Origin: Lysobacterales bacterium
Lineage (GTDB): Bacteria > Pseudomonadota > Gammaproteobacteria > Xanthomonadales > Ahniellaceae
Assembly (NCBI GenBank): GCA_016182785.1
Contig: JACPFU010000034.1
Span: forward strand, 1-64,000
Direction: 5' to 3'
DNA length: 64,000 nucleotides
Below are positions 25,618 to 32,430 of the stretch, one piece after another (position 1 is the stretch's first letter; the number at the start of each line of letters is the position of its first letter). The notes under the pieces were generated by a model, which was not told the origin of the DNA, did not search any database, and saw only the letters and a list, made by a program, of their open reading frames with translations. Made by a program: the position numbers and the translations under genes.

Positions 25618-25923
25618 ATGACCGTGATCGAAACGCCGATGTTCCTGCGCTATGCCGCCGAGGTGTGGAGTGATGACGAACGCACCGAGTTCGTGGATTT
25701 CATCGCCGCCGAGCCCGATGCGGGCGACGTGGTGCCGGGCGCTGCGCCCTTGCGCAAGGTGCGATGGTCGCGGCGTGGCATGGGCAAGCGTGGCGGGGTG
25801 CGGGTGATCTACTTCCTCGCTCCGAGCGAAGGCACGATCTGCCTGTTGCTCGTCTACTCGAAGTCCAAGATCGACAACCTGTCGCCCGCTTTCCTGCGGG
25901 CACTTCGCAAGCTGATGGAATGA
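25618..25923 (+). CDS. RelE/HigB-like toxin
   Basis: 101 residues with the RelE-superfamily pattern: FLRYAAEVWSDDERTEFVDF, then KVRWSRRGMGKRGGVRVIYF and a LLLVYSKSKIDNLSPAFLRA end. These toxins are usually ribosome-dependent mRNA interferases. The antitoxin gene follows after four bases, so the order is toxin first, as in HigBA-type systems. The ATG at 25618 fits the promoter; a GTG at 25600 would overlap the -10 region. Confidence 0.85.
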   Translation: MTVIETPMFLRYAAEVWSDDERTEFVDFIAAEPDAGDVVPGAAPLRKVRWSRRGMGKRGGVRVIYFLAPSEGTICLLLVYSKSKIDNLSPAFLRALRKLME

Positions 25924-25927
25924 CGCC

Positions 25928-26185
25928 ATGACCAAGATGAGTCAGTTTGAGCGCGACCTGCTGGAGTCCGTGCGCCAGGCCAGGAACGGCGAGATCGCCA
26001 GCGTCCACACGCCCTCGGAAATCGCCGCCCGCAAGCGCGGCCGACCGCTCGGCAGCACCAAGGCCGACACCAAGGTGGCGGTCAAGCTGCGCCTGGACCC
26101 CGATGTCCTGGCCGTGCTGCGCGCCACGGGTGCCGGCTGGCAAACGCGCGTGAACAAGATGCTGCGCGAGCGCTTCGCGCTGTAG
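25928..26185 (+). CDS. BrnA/ribbon-helix-helix-like antitoxin
   Basis: 85 residues. The C-terminal half, with KVAVKLRLDPDVLAVLRATG, GWQTRVNKMLRERFAL, is the BrnA-type DNA-binding segment. The middle has a basic RKRGRPLGSTKAD patch. It follows a RelE/HigB-like toxin rather than a BrnT, a less usual pairing (many HigB partners are XRE-type). It probably binds the inverted repeat at 25587-25611. Confidence 0.82.
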   Translation: MTKMSQFERDLLESVRQARNGEIASVHTPSEIAARKRGRPLGSTKADTKVAVKLRLDPDVLAVLRATGAGWQTRVNKMLRERFAL

Positions 26186-26227
26186 CGGTTGCGCGCGGCG
26201 CACGATCCAGCCAGGCGACTTCAGCCC

Positions 26228-27184
26228 CTACCCGAACACCGGTTCCTCGACCTGGCGGAAGATGCCGAGTGCGCAGGGCAGGTCGGGCAGCGTCATCAGG
26301 GCGAGTTGTTGGGCGAGGGCGGTGTTGCCGGGGTCGTGGCGGATGGCGTGGTCGGGCAGCGGGTCGCTCTCGGCGTGGTCGATGGCGATGATGCGGTCCT
26401 GGTCGCGCACCAGCAGGCGGTTGCGCTCGCGGCCGAAGCGCAGCGGTTCGCCGGCGTTGAGGCGAACGCTGAAGTCGTCGCGCGTGGCCTTGCCGGTGAT
26501 CTGCTCGTAGGCGCCGTCGTGGAAGGTGACGCAGTTGAGCAGCACTTCGACGAAGGCGACGCCGCGGTGCGCGTGCGCGGCGGCGAAGACTTCTTCCATC
26601 AGCGCGTTGTTGGTGTCGGGCACGCGCGCGACGAAAGTGGCGCCGGCGGCGAGCGCGAGGTTGACCGGATTGACCGGATGGTCGGCGACCCCGAACGGCG
26701 TCGACTTGGTCTTGAGCCCGGTCGGGCTCGTGGGGCTGGCCTGGCCCTTGGTCAGCCCGTAGATCTGGTTGTTGAGCAGCAGCATCTTGATGTCGGGATT
26801 GCGCCGCAGCAGGTGCAGGGTGTGGTTGCCGCCGATCGCGAGCGCGTCGCCGTCGCCGGAGATCAGCCACACCGACAGATCCGGGTTGGCCAGCTTGACC
26901 CCGGTCGCGACCGTGGGCGCGCGCCCGTGCAGGGTGTGGAAGCCGAAGGTGTTGGTGTAGTACGGCAGACGCGAGGTGCAGCCGATGCCGGAGACGGTGA
27001 CGAACTTTTCGCGCGCGATGCCGAGGCGGGCGTAGGTCGCGGTCAGCGATTTCAGCACCGCGAAGCAGCCGCAGCCCGGACACCAGCGCGGCGTGGCGCT
27101 GCTGAGGAAGCGTGCGCGCGCGGTGTCGGCGGCATCTTCGGCATCGGCGGTCAGCGGTCGGTCGGACAGGATGGGCGTGTTCAT
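26228..27184 (-). CDS. korB: 2-oxoacid (2-oxoglutarate):ferredoxin oxidoreductase, beta subunit
   Basis: 318 residues. WCPGCGCFAVL and later Cys residues can bind the [4Fe-4S] cluster. SGDGDALAIGGNHTLHLLRR is the thiamine-diphosphate motif, and NNQIYGLTKGQASPTS is typical of KorB. With KorA it converts 2-oxoglutarate and CoA to succinyl-CoA and CO2, reducing ferredoxin. In Thauera this regenerates the donor for benzoyl-CoA reductase. It is the last gene of the long minus-strand array and overlaps korA by ATGA. Confidence 0.9.
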   Translation of the reverse strand: MNTPILSDRPLTADAEDAADTARARFLSSATPRWCPGCGCFAVLKSLTATYARLGIAREKFVTVSGIGCTSRLPYYTNTFGFHTLHGRAPTVATGVKLANPDLSVWLISGDGDALAIGGNHTLHLLRRNPDIKMLLLNNQIYGLTKGQASPTSPTGLKTKSTPFGVADHPVNPVNLALAAGATFVARVPDTNNALMEEVFAAAHAHRGVAFVEVLLNCVTFHDGAYEQITGKATRDDFSVRLNAGEPLRFGRERNRLLVRDQDRIIAIDHAESDPLPDHAIRHDPGNTALAQQLALMTLPDLPCALGIFRQVEEPVFG

Positions 27185-29064
27185 GCGCGCGACTCCAGCA
27201 GGGCGATGGCACGGTCGACGATTTCCGCCACCTGGAACGAAGTGCCCTGCACCTTGTTCAGGCGGCCCAGATCGAGCAGGTATTCGGCGCGCAGCCGCTG
27301 CCACAACTGCCCGGTGTTGTTCTCGATCACGACCACGCGCCGGTGCCGGCGCAGCAGTGCGCCGAGATCGGCTGGCAATGGATTGAGGTGGCGCAGGTGC
27401 AGGCTGGCGACGCTGCGGCCTTCGCCGAGCAACTGGTCGCAGGCTTCGCGGATGGCGCCGAAGGTGCTGCCCCAGCCGAGCAGCAGCAGTTCCGCGTCGG
27501 CGCTGCCGTGCAGCACGCAGGGCGCGTAGTCGTTCGCGATGCGCGCGATCTTGTCCTGGCGCAGCCGCACCATGGTTTCGTGGTTCTCCGGCTCGTAGCA
27601 GACGGCGCCGCTGTCGCCGGCTTTCTCGAGCCCGCCGATGACGTGTTCCAAACCTGGCGTGCCCGGCACTGCCCACGAACGCGCCAGCGTCTCCGGATCG
27701 CGCGCGTAGGGCTTGAAGCCCTCGCTGTGCTGGCGCCGGTGCACGGTGAACGGCGCCAGTTCGGCGGCCTCGGGTTCGCGCCAGACCTCGGCGCTGCTCG
27801 ACAGCGACAGATCGCTGAGCACGATCACCGGGGTCATCGAACGCAATGCAATGCGGCTCGCCTCGACCACGGTGTCGAAGCAATCGGCCGGCGTCGCCGC
27901 GGCCAGCACCGGCAGCGGCGATTCGCCGTGGCGTCCGTACAGCGCCTGCAACAGGTCGGACTGTTCGGTCTTGGTCGGGATGCCGGTGGACGGACCGGCG
28001 CGCTGCACGTTGATCACCACGAGCGGCAGCTCGGCGATCACCGCGAGGTCGAGGAACTCGCCCATCAGCGCCATGCCCGGACCCGAGGTGCTGGTCGCCG
28101 CCAGCGAACCGGCGAACGCGGCGCCGATGGCGCTGCCGATCGCGGCGATCTCGTCTTCGGCCTGGAACATGCGCACGTCCGGATCACGCAGGCGGCTCAA
28201 TTCCTGCATCACCTCGGTCGCCGGCGTGATCGGGTAGCCGCCAAGGAACAGATGCAGCCCGGCGCGCCGCGCTGCCGCGACCAGGCCCTTGGCGAGCGCG
28301 GCATTGCCGGTGACGAAGCGATAGACGCCGGCTTCGCGCAGGCGCTCGTGCGCAGCCACGCGCAGCGGGCTGACGAAGAACTCGGCGGTCTCGCCGTAGT
28401 TCCAGCCGGCGTCGAAGGCGCGGCGGTTGGCGGTGGCCAGCTCCGGCGTCGCTGCGAAGCGATGTTCGATCCAGCCATGCACCGCTGCCTTCGGTCGCGG
28501 GAACAGCCAGCAGATCAGGCCGAGCGCGAAGAAGTTCTTGCTGCGATCCATCTCCTTGCCCGACATCGCGAGCCCGCGCAGCGCGCCGCGGCTGAGCTTG
28601 CCGATCTGCACCGGAAACACGCGATAGCCGCGCAGCGAGCCGTCTTCGAGCGGGTTCGTGGCATACCCGGCCTTGGCCAGGTTGGGTGCGGTGAACGCGG
28701 TCTCGTTCAGGATCAGCATCGCGTTTTCGGCGAGCGCGCCGAGGTTGCTGCGCAGCGCCGCCGGGTTCATCGCCACCAGCAGGTCGATGCGGTCGCCCGG
28801 CGTGTGGATGCCGCTGCCGCCGGTGCGCACCTGGAAGCCGGAGACACCGCCCAGCGTGCCGGCCGGCGAGCGGATCTCGGCCGGAAAATCGGGCAGCGTG
28901 CGCACCAGTTCACCGGCTGCGCTCGCGAGCTGCGCGAACTGCTGGCCAGCGAGCTGGATGCCGTCGCCGGAGTCGCCGGCGAACTTGACGGTGATCTCGT
29001 CCAGGGTTTGCACCCGCGACAGATCCGGATCGAGCAGGGCGGCGTCGGCCTCGGCGTGGTTCAT
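27181..29064 (-). CDS. korA: 2-oxoacid (2-oxoglutarate):ferredoxin oxidoreductase, fused gamma-alpha subunit
   Basis: 627 residues. The N-terminal gamma domain (about 1-200) has KFAGDSGDGIQLAGQQFAQL. The alpha domain begins with VYRFVTGNAALAKGLVAAAR and LFLGGYPITPATEVMQELS and includes FQAEDEIAAIGSAIGAAFAG and TSTSGPGMALMGE. The fused gamma-alpha form is the KorA type. It lies 13 bases after ferredoxin and overlaps korB. Function: supply of low-potential electrons, via the adjacent ferredoxin, to benzoyl-CoA reductase and 4-hydroxybenzoyl-CoA reductase. Confidence 0.9.
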   Translation of the reverse strand: MNHAEADAALLDPDLSRVQTLDEITVKFAGDSGDGIQLAGQQFAQLASAAGELVRTLPDFPAEIRSPAGTLGGVSGFQVRTGGSGIHTPGDRIDLLVAMNPAALRSNLGALAENAMLILNETAFTAPNLAKAGYATNPLEDGSLRGYRVFPVQIGKLSRGALRGLAMSGKEMDRSKNFFALGLICWLFPRPKAAVHGWIEHRFAATPELATANRRAFDAGWNYGETAEFFVSPLRVAAHERLREAGVYRFVTGNAALAKGLVAAARRAGLHLFLGGYPITPATEVMQELSRLRDPDVRMFQAEDEIAAIGSAIGAAFAGSLAATSTSGPGMALMGEFLDLAVIAELPLVVINVQRAGPSTGIPTKTEQSDLLQALYGRHGESPLPVLAAATPADCFDTVVEASRIALRSMTPVIVLSDLSLSSSAEVWREPEAAELAPFTVHRRQHSEGFKPYARDPETLARSWAVPGTPGLEHVIGGLEKAGDSGAVCYEPENHETMVRLRQDKIARIANDYAPCVLHGSADAELLLLGWGSTFGAIREACDQLLGEGRSVASLHLRHLNPLPADLGALLRRHRRVVVIENNTGQLWQRLRAEYLLDLGRLNKVQGTSFQVAEIVDRAIALLESRA

Positions 29065-29077
29065 GGCGGCGGTGATC

Positions 29078-29365
29078 TCAGTTGCGGTGGCGCGACGGCA
29101 CGTCGCCGGAGAAGTCTTCGTCCGGATGCAGCTTGCGCGCGCGCTCGATCAGCACGGCTTCCGGTTCGACGCGGTCGGGATCGGGCTCGCAGCATTCCTG
29201 CGGGCAGACCGCAGCGCACTGGGCTTCGTCGAAGAAGCCGACGCACTCGGTGCACTTGGCGGCATCGATCACGTACACGTTGGGGCCGGCGGTGATCGCC
29301 TCGTTCGGACATTCGGTCACGCAGGCGTCGCACAGATTGCAGTCACGGGTGATGCGGTAGGCCAT
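29078..29365 (-). CDS. fdx: 2[4Fe-4S] ferredoxin, Allochromatium type
   Basis: 95 residues with two cluster motifs: CNLCDACVTECPNEAI, and CTECVGFFDEAQCAAVCP with the extended loop of the Alvin/Thauera type; a Cys-rich ECCEPDPD follows. A clear ggaga ribosome site precedes the ATG. The start lies inside the 3' end of the ATPase gene (23-base overlap). This class of ferredoxin is the electron donor for class I benzoyl-CoA reductase in Thauera. Confidence 0.92.
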   Translation of the reverse strand: MAYRITRDCNLCDACVTECPNEAITAGPNVYVIDAAKCTECVGFFDEAQCAAVCPQECCEPDPDRVEPEAVLIERARKLHPDEDFSGDVPSRHRN

Positions 29366-30248
29366 GTTGTTTCTCCTCGTTCATGCCATGGATGGCCGCC
29401 CCGAGCGCGCCGCAGAACTGCGCATTCGGAGCGAGATGGGTGCGCACCGACGCGAAGCGTTCCGCGAACAGCGGAATCAGGATCGGGTGGTGGGCGAGCA
29501 CGCCGCCCGAGAACACCAGGGTGGCGGTATCGATCGCGGTCATTTCCAGCACGCGCTTGACCACCGAACGGTAGAGCGCGTGGATCAGGTTCTCGATGCG
29601 CTCGCCGTGCATCAGCAGCTTGATCACTTCCTGCCCGGAGAACACCGTGCAGTAGCTGTTGAGGGTGAGCTCCTGGTCGTGCCCGGCGGCGAGCCTCGGC
29701 AGGTCCGACATCGGCACTTCCAGGCGGTGCGCCAGTTCCTCGATGTAGGCGCCGGTGCCGGCCGCGCACTTGCGGTTGATCGCGAACTGCTCGACCCGGG
29801 TCGGCGTTGCCTTGATCACCTTGGCGTCCTGGCCGCCGATGTCGATGATGGTGTAGTCCTCGGTCAGCTGCAGCTGGTGCTGCACGCCGAGGTAATGCGC
29901 CTTGATCTCGGTGCAGGCGCCCTGCACGAACGGGATGTGATTGCGGCCGTAGCCGGTCGCGTACAGCGCGTGCCCGGGACGCAGGCGCGGAGCCTGTCCG
30001 GGCGCGGGCGGCGCGGCGCGGTCGGCTTCGACGAACGGCGACAGCTCGTCGTCGCTGCCGGCGAGCGCGCGATGCACGTGCTCGCCGAGCGGGAACAGGG
30101 TGCGGCGCTTGCGCGTGGTCAGCAGCCGGCCTTCGGCGTCGAGCGCGGCCACCTTGATTTCGGCGCTGCCGCAATCGACGCCCCAGAACACCTCGGTGCG
30201 CACCGGGGTTTCGGCGGCGACGCGGTCGCGTTCTAGCAGCGTGTTCAC
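29343..30248 (-). CDS. second BadF/BcrA/HgdC-family ATPase (electron activator), distinct from BcrA and BcrD
   Basis: 301 residues, starting GTG in a GTGA overlap with the HgdB-like gene. The ASKHA ATPase motifs are visible: FWGVDCGSAEIKVAAL, TIIDIGGQDAKVI and FSGGVLAHHPILIP. The two cysteines that bind the dimer-bridging [4Fe-4S] cluster are present in NRKCAAGTGAYIEE and NSYCTVFSGQEVI. An unusual insert of about 40 residues, rich in Ala/Pro, follows the first motif. Such proteins use ATP to push ferredoxin electrons onto a partner cluster protein. The partner is the adjacent 30245-31429 product; the complete bcrA and bcrD are at 43-45 kb. Confidence 0.85.
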   Translation of the reverse strand: MNTLLERDRVAAETPVRTEVFWGVDCGSAEIKVAALDAEGRLLTTRKRRTLFPLGEHVHRALAGSDDELSPFVEADRAAPPAPGQAPRLRPGHALYATGYGRNHIPFVQGACTEIKAHYLGVQHQLQLTEDYTIIDIGGQDAKVIKATPTRVEQFAINRKCAAGTGAYIEELAHRLEVPMSDLPRLAAGHDQELTLNSYCTVFSGQEVIKLLMHGERIENLIHALYRSVVKRVLEMTAIDTATLVFSGGVLAHHPILIPLFAERFASVRTHLAPNAQFCGALGAAIHGMNEEKQHGLPHHP

Positions 30249-31429
30249 AGCGTCTCCAGGAAGGCTTCGATCAGGGTCGTGCTCTGCTCGTCGGAGAAAC
30301 AGCGCAGGTCGCACAGGTCGCCGTCGACGACCACGCTGCGGATGCCTTTCGCGGCGAGGCGCTGCGGCAGGTTGTAGGAACTGTTGCTGTTGTTCGGGCA
30401 GGTGCGCGCGGCGTGGAAGACGACGCCGTCGATCGCGAATTCGCGCACCAGGCGTTCGATGTACGCCTCCTTGTAGGCGTCGTCGCGGTTGATGAAGATC
30501 TTCAGGTAGGCGCGCGCCATGCTCTCCAGCGGTTCGTCCGGATCGAAGTCGGAGAAGATCCACGAGTTGCAGTAGGTCGAGGCGACCACCGCCGCGCGCT
30601 GCTTCGCGAACAGGTCGGACAGATGCCGCAGCCGGCCCCAGACCGGCATGCCCTCCCAGTAGATGCGCAGGCGTTCGCGCGGCACCGCGGCGTGGCCGGC
30701 AGCGATGCGCGCCTGCAGTTCGGCGAGCAGGCTGCGGTAGTAGTCGGTCGCGATCGGCGTGCCGCGCAGCACCACGATCGGGCCCATGAAGATCGCGCCG
30801 TCGAAGAAGTTCAGCGGCGCCGGTCGTGCGCGTGCGCTGTCGAGCACCTGCGCCCACAGGTCGGTGGCTTCCTTGGAGTGCGCGAGTGCGCTGCGCAGCG
30901 CCTGCGGATCGAGCTTGCGCCCGGCGATGGTCTCGAGCTGGCCGATCATGCGCCGGTACTGCGCGGCGACGTCGGCGACCTGCTCGGGCAGCACGTCCGG
31001 CAGATGATTCGGCGGATGGATGCCGAGCAGCGGCACGTTCCAGCGCCGCGCGTACCACGCGAACCAGTGCATCACGTCCTTGCACTGGTTGGTGCAATAC
31101 ACCAGCACGTCCGGGCGCGGCACTTCGGCCAGGCCATAGGCCTTGGTCAGCGGCGTGACGCCCTTGAGCGCGGCGCCGATGTCGGAAGTCAGATAGCTGC
31201 AGATCTCGGGCGAATAGCCCTGCGCGTTGGCTACAGGAATGGTGTCGCCGCAGACGCGCGTGGCGCCAAGCAGGGCGCCGTGGTTCTCCGGGAAGTACAC
31301 CTCGAAGCCGAGCGCGCGCAGAATCTCGGCCGGGCCGACCGAGGTGCACCAGGCGACCTTGCGCGCCGGGTCTTTCGCGGCTTCGCCGAGATCGACGAAG
31401 TAGTCGCGCATCACTTGCTTTACGTCCAT
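30245..31429 (-). CDS. HgdB/BcrB/BcrC-family Fe-S reductase component, second set (DCCP/YjiM-like)
   Basis: 394 residues of the 2-hydroxyacyl-CoA dehydratase D-component / benzoyl-CoA reductase superfamily. Nine cysteines occur, including TRVCGDTIP, SPEICSYLTSD, VYCTNQCKDVMHWF, RTCPNNSNSSYN and DGDLCDLRCFSDEQ near the end. It is a single subunit paired with one ATPase. That is the layout of double-cubane cluster proteins and E. coli YjiM/YjiL rather than the four-subunit BcrABCD, which this cluster also encodes. Substrate unknown. Its place between hcrB and fdx suggests a reductive step with aromatic or alicyclic CoA thioesters, or an electron-transfer role. Confidence 0.8.
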   Translation of the reverse strand: MDVKQVMRDYFVDLGEAAKDPARKVAWCTSVGPAEILRALGFEVYFPENHGALLGATRVCGDTIPVANAQGYSPEICSYLTSDIGAALKGVTPLTKAYGLAEVPRPDVLVYCTNQCKDVMHWFAWYARRWNVPLLGIHPPNHLPDVLPEQVADVAAQYRRMIGQLETIAGRKLDPQALRSALAHSKEATDLWAQVLDSARARPAPLNFFDGAIFMGPIVVLRGTPIATDYYRSLLAELQARIAAGHAAVPRERLRIYWEGMPVWGRLRHLSDLFAKQRAAVVASTYCNSWIFSDFDPDEPLESMARAYLKIFINRDDAYKEAYIERLVREFAIDGVVFHAARTCPNNSNSSYNLPQRLAAKGIRSVVVDGDLCDLRCFSDEQSTTLIEAFLETL

Positions 31430-32430
31430 GCCGCACCTCCGAGCCGGGCGGCGGCCCGGCGGATGAAGACCTCGATCATGCGCTTGCGGTAGTCGCGCGG
31501 GAAGAAGTCCTGGTCGTAGCTGGCGGCGAAGTCGCGCGCCGCGGCCACGGCCGCATCCAGCATTGCTGCGGCCGATGGGAAATCGGCGCGACGATGGCGC
31601 CAGTGGCCGGGATGGGTGCCGATGCCGGTAAGCGCCACGGCGAGTTCGCCGAACGCGTCGTTGTCGATCGCGCGCAGCCCGAGCGCGACGCCGAGCGAGG
31701 GGAAGTCGAGGTTGGCGCGCACCGCGAGCTTGGCGTAGTCGATGCGCCGCCCGGTGGGCGCCGGCAGCTCGATCGCGACCAGCACCTCGTCGCGCGCCAG
31801 ATCGTGGCGTTCGATGCCGTCGTCATGGTGGAAGCCGGCCAGCGCCACGCGCCGTTCGCCGCGCGGCGACCACAGCCGCAACTCGGCGTCGAGCAGCAGC
31901 AGCACCGGCACGCTGTCGGAAACGAAGCGCGCCTGGCACTGCGGCAACTTGCCGCGCTGCGCCGACTTGACGATGTGGCAGACCTCGCCGCCGGCCTTGA
32001 AGCAGGGGCGGTGCGCGGCGCGGTTCAACGCGCTCTGGTTGATGAAGCTGCAGCGGTTGTCGACCAGCACGTTGCCGCCGAGCGTGGCGCGGCTGCGGAT
32101 CGGCGCGCTCGCCACGCGCGCGACGGCTGCGGTCAAGGCCGGATGCAGCGCCTGCAGGCGCGTGTCCGCGGCGATCGTGGCGAGGCTGGTCAGGGCGCCG
32201 ATGCGGCAGCGGCCATCGCCATCGATGGCGATGCCGCGCAGTTCGCTCAGACCACCGAGCGAGATCATGCGTTGCGGTGAGCGCAGGCCGAGCTTGAGCT
32301 GCGGCATCAGGTCGGTGGCGCCGGCGGCGAGCACGTAGTCGGCACCGGCAGCAGACAGCTGCGCCAGTCGCGCGCCGAGTTCGGCCAGCGACTGCGGGCG
32401 CTCGAACTCGAACTGCAGGCCGGCGTTCAT
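31420..32430 (-). CDS. hcrB: 4-hydroxybenzoyl-CoA reductase, FAD and extra [4Fe-4S] subunit
   Basis: 336 residues of the CO-dehydrogenase-flavoprotein fold: VLAAGATDLMPQLKLG and RATLGGNVLVDNRC bind FAD. An insert of about 40 residues carries four cysteines (127, 143, 151, 165) in NRCSFINQ, RPCFKAGGEVCHI and LPQCQAR. This extra cluster loop is the hallmark of HcrB and absent from ordinary xanthine dehydrogenases. It gives the reverse electron path from ferredoxin to the Mo site. Gene ends overlap the neighbours on both sides. Confidence 0.9.
   Translation of the reverse strand: MNAGLQFEFERPQSLAELGARLAQLSAAGADYVLAAGATDLMPQLKLGLRSPQRMISLGGLSELRGIAIDGDGRCRIGALTSLATIAADTRLQALHPALTAAVARVASAPIRSRATLGGNVLVDNRCSFINQSALNRAAHRPCFKAGGEVCHIVKSAQRGKLPQCQARFVSDSVPVLLLLDAELRLWSPRGERRVALAGFHHDDGIERHDLARDEVLVAIELPAPTGRRIDYAKLAVRANLDFPSLGVALGLRAIDNDAFGELAVALTGIGTHPGHWRHRRADFPSAAAMLDAAVAAARDFAASYDQDFFPRDYRKRMIEVFIRRAAARLGGAAWT

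Noticed and set aside
29343-31429. Decayed duplicate of bcrB and bcrD
   Set aside because: Both frames are intact, overlap precisely, keep their nucleotide motifs and all cluster cysteines, and differ clearly from the Bcr subunits, so they are not pseudogenes.
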